The notes beneath the pieces were generated by a model. It saw only the letters and a program-made list of their open reading frames with translations. It made no database searches and was not told where the DNA came from. Shown piece by piece: positions 1 through 7,300 of a stretch of DNA of 15,893 nt. A program made the translations under genes and the position numbers. Source of the stretch: Candidatus Cloacimonadota bacterium (GTDB lineage Bacteria > Cloacimonadota > Cloacimonadia > Cloacimonadales > JAJBBL01); the NCBI GenBank assembly GCA_020532365.1, contig JAJBBL010000121.1, positions 1-15,893 on the forward strand, given 5' to 3'. How positions within the stretch are numbered: position 1 is the stretch's first letter; each line of letters begins with the position of its first letter.

Positions 1-949
1 CGTTGACTGCCCCGGTCACGCCGACTATGTTAAAAATATGATTACTGGTGCAGCTCAGATGGACGGTGCTATTTTGGTAGTAAGTGCAGCTGACGGCCCA
101 ATGCCTCAGACTCGTGAGCATATCCTGCTTGCACGTCAGGTAGGTGTTCCAGCGATGGTAGTATTCTTAAACAAATGTGATATGGTGGATGACGAGGAAT
201 TATTGGAGTTAGTCGAGCTTGAGGTTAGAGACTTATTATCCAAGTATGACTTCCCAGGTGATGATATTCCTGTAATTCGTGGTTCCGCTTTATTGGCGTT
301 GAATGGCGACCCGACAGGTGAGGCACAAATCCAAGAGTTGTTGGATAACGTAGATAGCTACATTCCACTTCCAGAGCGTGCAACTGACAAACCATTCTTA
401 ATGCCTATAGAAGACGTCTTTTCAATCCCAGGTCGTGGAACAGTGGTAACCGGCCGTATCGAGCGTGGTGTCATTAAGATAGGTGACAAAGTAGAGCGTG
501 TAGGAATCCGTGAGACCATCGAAACGACCTGTACAGGTGTCGAGATGTTCCGTAAGATTTTGGATTCAGGTGAAGCAGGTGATAACGTAGGTTTATTGCT
601 TCGTGGAATCGCGAAGACCGACGTTGAGCGTGGAATGGTATTGGCAAAGCCAAAGAGTATTGCTCCACACACCAAGTTCAGTGGTAACACCTACGTCTTA
701 ACCGAAGGTGAAGGTGGTCGTAAGAAGCCTTTCTTTACAGGCTATCGTCCACAATTCTACTTCCGAACCACAGACGTAACAGGTACCTTACTCTTACCGG
801 AAGGTGTAGAGATGGTAATGCCTGGTGATAACTTAACCGTATCAGCTGAGCTGATAACTCCTATTGCAATGGAAGTAGGGCTCCGTTTCGCTATCCGTGA
901 AGGTGGTAGAACTATTGGTGCAGGAGTAGTTGGTCAGATAATCGAATAA
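1..949 (+). CDS. tuf: Elongation factor Tu, 3' part (5' end outside window)
   Basis: EF-Tu is the GTPase that delivers aminoacyl-tRNA to the ribosomal A site. The reading frame is open from base 2 and encodes the last 315 residues. It enters at the G3 motif DCPGH (Asp80 in E. coli numbering), so about 78 N-terminal residues, including the P-loop and switch I, lie upstream of the window. Visible motifs are G4 NKCD, the SAL G5 element, domain II (SGRGTVVTGR-like, here IPGRGTVVTGR), and domain III with GYRPQFYFRTTDVTG and the C-terminal GGRTIGAGVV. Arginine is written almost only as CGT (16 of 19), which suggests very high expression. The gene ends 19 bases before rpmG, with no terminator visible between them. 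No disruption is seen. Identity is certain; whether the genome has a second tuf copy cannot be judged. Confidence 0.98.
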   Translation, partial: VDCPGHADYVKNMITGAAQMDGAILVVSAADGPMPQTREHILLARQVGVPAMVVFLNKCDMVDDEELLELVELEVRDLLSKYDFPGDDIPVIRGSALLALNGDPTGEAQIQELLDNVDSYIPLPERATDKPFLMPIEDVFSIPGRGTVVTGRIERGVIKIGDKVERVGIRETIETTCTGVEMFRKILDSGEAGDNVGLLLRGIAKTDVERGMVLAKPKSIAPHTKFSGNTYVLTEGEGGRKKPFFTGYRPQFYFRTTDVTGTLLLPEGVEMVMPGDNLTVSAELITPIAMEVGLRFAIREGGRTIGAGVVGQIIE

Positions 950-968
950 ATAGAAAAAGAGTAATCTA

Positions 969-1118
969 ATGAGAGATAAAATTATATTGGCGTGCCAAGA
1001 ATGTGGTAGAAGAAACTACACTACCACAAAGAATAAAAAGCTCCACCCGGAAAGGGTTGAGTACAAGAAATACTGTCCATATGATAGGAAACATACTATA
1101 CATAAACAGACCAGATAG
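969..1118 (+). CDS. rpmG: 50S ribosomal protein L33
   Basis: This is a 49-residue protein starting MRDKIILACQECGRR with the family signature NYTTTKNKK, so it is the small large-subunit protein L33. L33 sits near the E site. Zinc-binding (C+) versions have two CxxC pairs. Here the first pair is complete (Cys9, Cys12), but the second reads Cys36-Pro-Tyr-Asp39, so Asp stands where the fourth Cys is expected. The length is normal. The start is the only sensible ATG, with a weak AAGAG upstream. The gene lies between tuf and tRNA-Trp, upstream of secE, a common arrangement in which rpmG, secE and nusG are transcribed together. The stop overlaps nothing and the tRNA begins 16 bases later. Confidence 0.95.
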   Translation: MRDKIILACQECGRRNYTTTKNKKLHPERVEYKKYCPYDRKHTIHKQTR

Positions 1119-1134
1119 TATATGAATTTTGTGC

Positions 1135-1210
1135 AGGACAGTAGTTCAATTGGTAGAGCACCGGTCTCCAAAACCGGGGGTTGCGGGTTCGATTCCTGCC
1201 TGTCCTGCCA
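1135..1210 (+). tRNA. trnW: tRNA-Trp (anticodon CCA)
   Basis: This is a 76-base cloverleaf. The acceptor stem AGGACAG (1135-1141) pairs with CTGTCCT (1200-1206), followed by discriminator G1207 and an encoded CCA end. The D stem is GTTC/GAGC. The anticodon stem CCGGT/ACCGG holds the loop CTCCAAA, giving anticodon CCA. The T stem is GCGGG/CCTGC with loop TTCGATT. A1-U72, G73 and anticodon CCA fit bacterial tRNA-Trp identity. Its place between rpmG and secE is typical of many bacteria, and it is probably cut out of the polycistronic transcript. An open frame on the opposite strand here is only the tRNA read backwards. Confidence 0.98.
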
Positions 1211-1255
1211 TTATCTTGTAAATGAGCAAAAAAGTGTTTATGGAGTGAAAGTACT

Positions 1256-1447
1256 ATGATGGAAAAAATTACTAAGTTTTTCAAAGATGTACGTAGAGAG
1301 ATGAAATACGTCAGTTGGCCTTCAAAAGCCGATATTAAAGAGGGTACAACTGTTGTAATTGTTATGTCGGCTATAGTGGCTCTATTCCTGACTGGTGTGG
1401 ACTACATATTCTCAGCAATTATACGATTGATACTCTTTAGAGGCTAA
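1256..1447 (+). CDS. secE: Preprotein translocase subunit SecE
   Basis: This is a 63-residue single-pass SecE, the inner-membrane subunit that clamps SecY in the SecYEG protein-conducting channel. The N-terminal amphipathic helix carries the conserved pattern R-E-x-K-x-V-x-W-P (MKYVSWPSK), and one hydrophobic segment covers roughly residues 31-56. This is the short form usual outside the gamma-proteobacteria, which have three membrane spans. The start has two adjacent ATGs (1256 and 1259). GGAG at 1242-1245 fits the first slightly better. nusG follows after 7 bases, the near-universal secE-nusG pair, so the two are cotranscribed. Confidence 0.96.
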   Translation: MMEKITKFFKDVRREMKYVSWPSKADIKEGTTVVIVMSAIVALFLTGVDYIFSAIIRLILFRG

Positions 1448-1454
1448 AAGAGAA

Positions 1455-1985
1455 ATGAAATGGTATGCACTACACGTTTACTCTGGTAGAGAGTTCTCCA
1501 TTAAAGAGGCTATTCTGAAAGGAATAGAGGGTACTGAGCTGGATGGCTTAGTTGGGGAGATACTGATTCCTACTCAGAAAACATTCCACATCAGAGAGGG
1601 GAAAAAAGTAGAACGTGAAAAAAAGATATTTAACAGCTACATTATAATCGAGGCCAATTTAACGCCAGAGCTGATGGGCTATATACGAGGTCTTCCGGGT
1701 GTAACACACTTTTTAGGCTCCGCAAGAAGAGCTGCACCACTCAGTGAAAGTGAAGTGAAAAGATTGCTCGGAATAACCGATCGAGAAGAGAGTGACGTTA
1801 AAGAATACGAATTTATATCAGGCGATATGGTCAAAATCGTGTTCGGACCCTTCTCAGACTTTGAAGGAATTGTTGATAAAGTCAATTTTGATACAAAGAA
1901 ACTAACTGTTAACGTGGCTGTGTTTGGCAGAGTAACACCTGTAGAGCTAAATATGGACCAAGTTGAACGGATTAAGAAATTATAG
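1455..1985 (+). CDS. nusG: Transcription termination/antitermination factor NusG
   Basis: NusG binds the RNA polymerase clamp and coiled coil, modulates pausing and elongation, and links polymerase to Rho or to ribosomal protein S10. The 176-residue product begins MKWYALHVYSGRE, the NGN-domain start (residues 1 to about 105, with GLPGVTHFLG near its end). A C-terminal KOW domain follows (about 120-176, with the V-x-x-GPF-x-x-F-x-G core at FGPFSDFEGIVDKV). There is no extra domain between them, and the length is standard. The Shine-Dalgarno is weak (AAGAGAA), so translation may be coupled to secE, 7 bases upstream. rplK follows after 23 bases. Confidence 0.97.
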   Translation: MKWYALHVYSGREFSIKEAILKGIEGTELDGLVGEILIPTQKTFHIREGKKVEREKKIFNSYIIIEANLTPELMGYIRGLPGVTHFLGSARRAAPLSESEVKRLLGITDREESDVKEYEFISGDMVKIVFGPFSDFEGIVDKVNFDTKKLTVNVAVFGRVTPVELNMDQVERIKKL

Positions 1986-2008
1986 ATTAGAATAAAGGAA
2001 GTAAGAAA

Positions 2009-2440
2009 ATGGCGTTACCAAAAAATGTAGTTAGCGTTGTGAAATTGCAATTACCCGCAGGTAAAGCAACCCCTGCTCCACCAGTAGGTCCAGCCTTAGG
2101 TCAAGCAGGTATCAGTATTCCTGATTTTTGCAAGCAATTTAACGATAGATCTAAAGATAGTCCGGGAATGATCTTCCCCGTTGTAATATACGTCTACAAA
2201 AACAAATCGTTCTCTTTTGAGATTAAAACACCACCAGCGTCCGTTTTAATCCGTAAAGAGGCAAGTTTAGCTAAAGGTTCTTCTGAACCAAATAAAACTA
2301 AAGTTGGCGTTATTACTAAAGACCAAGTCAAGAAGATCGCTGAAATAAAAATGAAAGACTTAAATGCTTTTACAATCGAATCTGCTATGCGTATGGTCGA
2401 AGGTACTGCAAGAAGTATGGGAGTTACAGTAGAAGGATAA
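2009..2440 (+). CDS. rplK: 50S ribosomal protein L11
   Basis: L11 forms the base of the GTPase-associated stalk on 23S rRNA, where it meets EF-G and RelA and is the thiostrepton site. The 143-residue protein contains the proline-rich family signature PAGKATPAPPVGPALG at residues 17-32 and the RNA-binding C-terminal domain with KMKDLNAF and MVEGTARSMG. The ATG is preceded by AAAGGAA at a good distance. The N-terminus (MALPKNVVSVV) is slightly unlike the common MAKKVxxxIK form but aligns without a gap. Unusually, the next gene, rplA, does not follow closely: a 124-base spacer lies between them. Confidence 0.97.
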   Translation: MALPKNVVSVVKLQLPAGKATPAPPVGPALGQAGISIPDFCKQFNDRSKDSPGMIFPVVIYVYKNKSFSFEIKTPPASVLIRKEASLAKGSSEPNKTKVGVITKDQVKKIAEIKMKDLNAFTIESAMRMVEGTARSMGVTVEG

Positions 2441-2459
2441 ATATTCTTCTACCTAAAAC

Positions 2460-2532
2460 GTCGGACTTTTTGAAAGACGAAGTTTGTATTACTGAGTCTC
2501 TAACGAAGGACAATACTTCAAATAGAACCGAC
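2460..2532 (+). promoter_or_regulatory. Potential structured leader between rplK and rplA
   Basis: The 124-base rplK-rplA gap can fold into one long interrupted stem. GTCGG (2460-2464) pairs with CCGAC (2528-2532). TTTGAA (2469-2474) pairs with TTCAAA (2517-2522). GTATT (2486-2490) pairs with AATAC (2512-2516), and a small apical helix GTC/GAC closes at 2496-2498/2509-2511. An 11-base bulge (2475-2485) lies on one side only. The rplA ribosome site follows 22 bases later. These pairings are read by eye; function is inferred. A likely role would be autogenous control by a ribosomal protein such as L1. No recognised L1-site consensus could be confirmed. Confidence 0.35.
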
Positions 2533-2553
2533 ATCTGAAGCAGGAGATTATAC

Positions 2554-2559
2554 AAGGAG
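2554..2559 (+). promoter_or_regulatory. Shine-Dalgarno site that sets the rplA start
   Basis: AAGGAG lies 5 bases before ATG 2565 but only 2 bases before the in-frame GTG at 2562. The ATG is therefore the more credible start, and the product begins MKRSKRY. A second site-like CAGGAG (2541-2546) further upstream has no start codon at a usable distance. Confidence 0.7.
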
Positions 2560-2564
2560 AAGTG

Positions 2565-3269
2565 ATGAAAAGAAGCAAACGTTATGCGGAAGCACGCTCA
2601 AAAGTAGATCGACTTAAACTCTACGAGTTAGATGAAGCGGTCGAACTACTTCAAAGCCTTCCAAAAGCAAAATTCGACGAAACAGCCGAGCTACATATGA
2701 ACCTCGGTGTGGACCCGAGAAAAGCTGACCAACAGATTCGGAACTCAATAGTGCTGCCACACGGCACTGGTAAAGTAGTCCGAATCCTTGTGTTTGCAGA
2801 AGGGGCCAAAGCAGAAGAGGCTAAAGAGGCTGGAGCTGATTTCGTTGGTGTTGATGATTTAGTTGAAAAGATTTCCGGTGGCTGGTATGATTTTGACGTG
2901 GTGATAGCGACCCCTAATCTGATGGGAAAAATCGGTAAATTAGGTAGAATGTTAGGTCCACGCGGCCTGATGCCAAACCCAAAAGTCGGAACAGTGACAA
3001 TGGAAGTAGGAAAAGCCGTTAGCGAAGTTAAATCTGGTAAAATCGCCTATCGTGTTGATAAGTTTTCGAATATCCACGTACCAGTAGGTAAACTCAGCTT
3101 TACTAAAGAACAGCTTAGAGAGAATATTCTGACGATGGTTAGCTCTATTTTGAGAGATAGACCCGCTACGGTCAAAGGTCAATATATAAAGAGTATTGTT
3201 GTTACTTCAACTATGGGCCCAGGTCTTAAGTTGAACGTGGCAAACACCTCTTTAGATGCGAGAAGGTAA
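2565..3269 (+). CDS. rplA: 50S ribosomal protein L1
   Basis: L1 binds 23S rRNA helices 76-78 to form the mobile L1 stalk that moves deacylated tRNA out of the E site. In many bacteria it also represses its own operon. The 234-residue product has the usual two-domain layout, with the signature GKLGRMLGPRGLMPNPKVGT near residues 128-147 and the C-terminal G-x-Y-I-K-S-I-x-V-x-S-T-M-G-P strand. The length is normal. ATG 2565 was chosen over GTG 2562 on Shine-Dalgarno spacing. The spacer in front of it is unusually long for this gene pair and may carry a control element. rplJ begins only 10 bases after the stop. Confidence 0.97.
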   Translation: MKRSKRYAEARSKVDRLKLYELDEAVELLQSLPKAKFDETAELHMNLGVDPRKADQQIRNSIVLPHGTGKVVRILVFAEGAKAEEAKEAGADFVGVDDLVEKISGGWYDFDVVIATPNLMGKIGKLGRMLGPRGLMPNPKVGTVTMEVGKAVSEVKSGKIAYRVDKFSNIHVPVGKLSFTKEQLRENILTMVSSILRDRPATVKGQYIKSIVVTSTMGPGLKLNVANTSLDARR

Positions 3270-3279
3270 GGGGTTAGAA

Positions 3280-3813
3280 ATGATAAATAAAGCTAAAGAA
3301 AAAATGGTAATGGATCTTACCGAAAGGCTTAAAGACGCTAAGGCGATCGTCCTGCTTGACTATAAAGGAATTAATATCGAAGACGTTAATGAACTCAGAA
3401 GTAGAATGAGAGATAATAACGTAGATTACTTCGTATCAAAAAATACCTTAATCAAAAGAGCTCTGAATAACTTAGGTGTTACTGAGCTTGACGATGCCCT
3501 GCAAGGCCCTACTTCGGTTGCCATTTCAAAATTTGACGAAGTGACCCCAGCAAGGGAGATTGCAAAATTCATAAAAGAAGTTATGAGTGACAAAACTTTC
3601 CCCTCTTTCAAATATGGTTATGTTGACGGGAAAGTATTTGATGCTGCAAGTCTCGGCCAATTGGCAAAATTACCATCGAGAGATGAATTAATCGCTAAGC
3701 TACTTGGTAGCTTAAATGCACCAATAAGTGGCTTCGTTTACACCTTGAAAGGGGTTGTAAACAAGTTTGTCTATGCTATAGACGCTATTGCTAAAGAAAA
3801 AAGTCGAAACTAA
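3280..3813 (+). CDS. rplJ: 50S ribosomal protein L10
   Basis: L10 is the stalk scaffold. Its N-terminal domain binds 23S rRNA next to L11, and its C-terminal helix carries the L7/L12 dimers. The 177-residue product has the family pattern KAIVLLDYKGI, then VSKNTLIKRAL, then GPTSVAIS, and a long C-terminal helix. The frame stays open upstream to an ATG at 3256 inside rplA, but ATG 3280 has AAGGGG (3268-3273) at 6 bases, gives the normal length and avoids an overlap, so it is preferred. Only 10 bases separate it from rplA, which leaves no space for the usual L10-binding leader. rplL follows after 31 bases. Confidence 0.95.
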   Translation: MINKAKEKMVMDLTERLKDAKAIVLLDYKGINIEDVNELRSRMRDNNVDYFVSKNTLIKRALNNLGVTELDDALQGPTSVAISKFDEVTPAREIAKFIKEVMSDKTFPSFKYGYVDGKVFDAASLGQLAKLPSRDELIAKLLGSLNAPISGFVYTLKGVVNKFVYAIDAIAKEKSRN

Positions 3814-3844
3814 ATAATTAAATTATCTATAATTTGGAGGAAAG

Positions 3845-4219
3845 ATGAGCGATAAAAAACAACAAGTAATTGATCTCGTAAAAGAGATGAGTGTAATGGA
3901 ACTGTCTGAGTTAGTTAGTGAGTTAGAAGATATCTTTGGTGTGTCAGCTGCAGCACCGGTAGCCGCAGTCGCAGCAGCACCAGCAGCCGCAGAAGCAGTT
4001 GAAGAGAAAACTGAATTTACAGTTGTCTTGACCAATGCTGGCGAGAAGAAAATCCAAACTATTAAAGCTATCAGAGAGATTACTCAACTCGGCCTGAAAG
4101 AGGCAAAAGACCTCGTAGACGGCGCACCGAAAGAAGTTGCAGAAAACGTATCAAAAGAGGAAGCTGACAAGATCAAGCAACAACTCGAAGAAGCAGGTGC
4201 ATCTGTCGAGATTAAATAA
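3845..4219 (+). CDS. rplL: 50S ribosomal protein L7/L12
   Basis: This is the multi-copy stalk protein that recruits and stimulates translational GTPases (EF-Tu, EF-G, IF2). The 124-residue product has an N-terminal dimerisation domain (about 1-34) and a flexible Ala/Pro-rich hinge (about 35-57). The C-terminal domain has the conserved KIQTIKAIREITQLGLKEAK region, whose helices bind the GTPases. An excellent GGAGG (3836-3840) precedes the ATG by 4 bases, in keeping with the extra synthesis this protein needs relative to L10. The 174-base gap to rpoB contains a very strong hairpin, a position where expression is often stepped down between ribosomal proteins and polymerase. Confidence 0.97.
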   Translation: MSDKKQQVIDLVKEMSVMELSELVSELEDIFGVSAAAPVAAVAAAPAAAEAVEEKTEFTVVLTNAGEKKIQTIKAIREITQLGLKEAKDLVDGAPKEVAENVSKEEADKIKQQLEEAGASVEIK

Positions 4220-4305
4220 GAAGTGTGTTATTAGAAACTCGAACAATATATATGAACCGTATCAAGTAGCGTTCAATTGTGATTGTTTAGAGAAAATAGC
4301 TATAA

Positions 4306-4341
4306 AATGGCTTATCCCCGCTTGAGCGGGGATAAGCCGTT
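4306..4341 (+). promoter_or_regulatory. Strong hairpin between rplL and rpoB
   Basis: GGCTTATCCCCGC (4309-4321) and GCGGGGATAAGCC (4326-4338) form a perfect 13-bp stem with the 4-base loop TTGA. The stem extends by three more pairs (one G-U) to about 16 bp. No T run follows, so it does not look like a simple intrinsic terminator. An attenuator or RNase III-type processing site between ribosomal-protein and polymerase genes is known at this position in E. coli, and a similar role is inferred here. The rest of the 4220-4393 gap shows nothing convincing. Confidence 0.6.
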
Positions 4342-4381
4342 AACTGATTGTAAAATATTAAGCCCACCACAATTAAATAGA

Positions 4382-4387
4382 AAGGAG
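4382..4387 (+). promoter_or_regulatory. Shine-Dalgarno site that sets the rpoB start (TTG)
   Basis: AAGGAG lies 6 bases before TTG 4394 and directly abuts ATG 4388 with no spacing. The TTG is thus the likely initiator, giving a product that begins MKNIKSYSRIRKRIEELG, which matches where beta subunits normally start. Longer in-frame versions from further upstream would translate through the strong hairpin and are unlikely. Confidence 0.7.
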
Positions 4388-4393
4388 ATGCTT

Positions 4394-7300
4394 TTGAAAA
4401 ATATCAAAAGTTATTCCCGTATAAGGAAGAGAATAGAAGAACTTGGGGTACCTGAAGTAGAAGTACCTAATTTACTGGCTATCCAGATTGACTCTTATGA
4501 AAACTTTCTGCAGAAAGACGTTCATCCTAAGAGCCGTAAAGATATTGGACTCCAAGCTGTATTCAATTCTATCTTCCCCATAGAAGACTCAAAAGGATAC
4601 TTCTTACTCGAGTTTGTCGAGTATAATGTACTTAAAGAAAAGTACACTAAAGAAGAGTGTATTGAGAGAAACCTCTCCTATCAGTCGCCCATCAGAGTTA
4701 CGATGAAACTAACAAAGTATGACGATGAAGTATTGAGAGAGACCGGTGAAAAGATTGTTAAAGAAATTATAGAGAGCGAGCTGTATCTTGGTGACATACC
4801 ATTGATTACTGATGAAGGGACTTTTATTATCAATGGGGCTGAGAGGGTAATTATTAGTCAGCTACATAGGTCGCCAGGGGCATTCTTCACTACAGAGAAT
4901 CATCCAAGCGGTAAAGAACTCATTTCCGCTACTGTCATTCCTTACAAAGGCTCGTGGCTCGAGTTTAGTATGGACGTTAACGATACTATGTACGTCCATA
5001 TTGATAAACGTAGAAAACTGCCGGTCAGTGTGTTGCTCCGTTGTATCGGACTGTCAACAAACGATGATATTAGATACCAATTTTATGAAATAGATGAAAT
5101 TAACGTCGATGAAAGTAAAGGTAGAATCTTAGCTTATGACGTCATAGATAAAGAAACAGGGTCTGCAGTAGTAGAAAGATTTACCAAGCTAACTGACGAG
5201 CTTATTGTTGAGATTAAAGAGACTGGAGTTAAAAAGATAAAAGTCGTTGCTCTGGAGTCTGATGTACATCATAAGATTCTCGACAGGACTATTGAAAAAG
5301 ACCAGACTGAGAATGAAGAAGAGGGCGTCAAAAAGATATATAACCTTATCCGACCTGGAGAGGAGCCTACATTTGAAACGGCATTAGCTTTGGTAAACAG
5401 AATGTTTTTCGACGACAAACGTTATAACTTAGGCGAAGTCGGAAGGTATAAGCTAAATGAACGTTTAGAAGTAGATGTGCCCGGTGACATTTTCATTCTA
5501 ACTAAGGAAGATATCATAGCAATTATCAACAAGATGATCGCTATTTATAGAGGTAGAGATAGTACCGACGATATAGACAATCTGTCCAATAGACGAATTA
5601 GAACCATAGGCGAACTCTTGGAAGATGAGTACACTAACGGTCTGTCAAGGATAGCAAGAATAGCTATGGAAAAGATGTCTATTTCTAACCCAGAAGATGT
5701 GACTATTTCAGAGCTGATTAATAGTATGGCTCTTATTGGAGTGATCCAGTCATTCTTCTTAACAGGACAGCTCTCTCAATTTATGGAGCAAACAAACCCT
5801 CTCGCGGCGATTACACATAAAAGAAGGCTCTCTGCCTTAGGACCTGGCGGTCTTACACGTGAACGAGCAGGCTTTGAAGTGCGTGACGTACATCAATCTC
5901 ACTACGGTAGAATATGCCCGATCGAGACTCCGGAAGGACCGAATATTGGTTTGATTTCTTCACCAGCTATATACTCGAGGGTAAACAAACTTGGGTTTTT
6001 AGAGACCCCATACATAAAAGTAGTCGACGGAAAGATTACCGATCAGATAGATTATCTTGATTCGGCGCAAGAAGAGAAGTATACTATTGCTCAGGCTGAC
6101 ATTAGTCATATCGGAAAAGATTTGGCTATCGAAGACGAACAGGTGTTTGCCAAAAAGGGTGAAGAGTATGTTTTAGTTGCGCCCGAAGAAGTAGAATATA
6201 TGGACGTTGCTCCACAACAGATAGTTTCTGTCTCTGCAGCGTTGATTCCATTCCTTGAACACGATGACGCTAACCGTGCCCTGATGGGATCTAACATGCA
6301 GCGTCAGGCGGTACCACTGTTAAGGCCTTCAGCCCCGATAGTTGGAACTGGTGTTGAGAAGATTGTAGCGCAAGATAGTGGCGCTGTTGCGGTAGCCCCG
6401 TTTGACGGAATAATAGAGAGGGTAACCTCCTCCTATATAGATATTAAAAAAATCGATGATGAGTCAGAGAACTTAGATCTTTACTCTGAGAGTAGGATTT
6501 ACCTAAAGAAATTCTACCGCTCAAATCAGGATACCTGTATCAACCAGAATCCGATTGTAACAAAAGGTGATAAAGTTAAGCGTGGACAAGCTATCTCAGA
6601 CGGTCCTGCTATTGAAGGGAAGCGCCTAGCATTAGGTCAAAACCTGTTAGTAGCCTTTATGCCTTGGTACGGATATAACTATGAAGATGCAATCATCTTG
6701 AGTGAAAAAGTAGCTCGTGAAGATATTTTGACTTCGATCTATATTGAGGTTTTAGAAGTATCAGTACGCCAAGTGAAGAATGGTAAAGAGGAGTTGGCTT
6801 ACGATATACCTAACGTACCGATTCAAGCTCTTCGTAACTTGGATAAATCTGGTATAGTTAGAACAGGTTCTGTTATAAAACCTGGCGACATAATAGTAGG
6901 AAAAATTACACCTAAGAGTGTGGATATCGATCCATCTCCGGAAGAGAACTTGATGAGAGCGCTCTTTGGTGATAGAGCTGGTAACTTCACAGATAGCTCT
7001 TTAAAGGCTAAACCAGGAATGGAGGGTGTAGTTATCGATGTCAAGGTCTTCAAAAAACAAGAAGATGTGACCGATTTTGAAGATGAGAAGAAGGATATCT
7101 TACATAGGCTTAAACAAGAGCATACAGAGCGTAAAAAGAAGATAGATAGCTTCTTGGAGATAAACTTAGCTAAACATTTGGTCGGACAAGTTGCCAAAAA
7201 CATTTCCGACGTTAAAGATAATAGATTCTTTATCCCGACAGGGAAAAAGATTACTAAGAATGACCTTCAAAAGATTAACTTCAAAAAACTTAATCTTGAT

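Noticed and set aside
1096..1284. Open frame of 62 codons on the minus strand
   Set aside because: It reads the tRNA-Trp gene backwards and has the typical spurious peptide of an antisense tRNA; no ribosome site.
3823..4035. Minus-strand open frame rich in Ala/Thr opposite rplL
   Set aside because: It is the complement of the Ala/Pro hinge codons of L7/L12, with no start signals.
4277..4306. Promoter-like TTGTGA, 18-base spacer, TATAAA upstream of rpoB
   Set aside because: The -35 match is poor and the start point would fall within the strong hairpin; AT-rich gaps give such matches often.
4309..4338. The rplL-rpoB hairpin resembles a type I-E CRISPR repeat (shared TTATCCCCGCT core and CGGGGATAA)
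   Set aside because: Only one copy is present, with no spacer array or cas genes, and the perfect palindrome sits in an operon gap. A chance likeness of GC-rich palindromes is the better explanation.
4283..4393. N-terminal extension of rpoB from an upstream TTG at 4283
   Set aside because: It would run through the strong hairpin, has no good ribosome site, and gives about 37 residues not typical of beta subunits.
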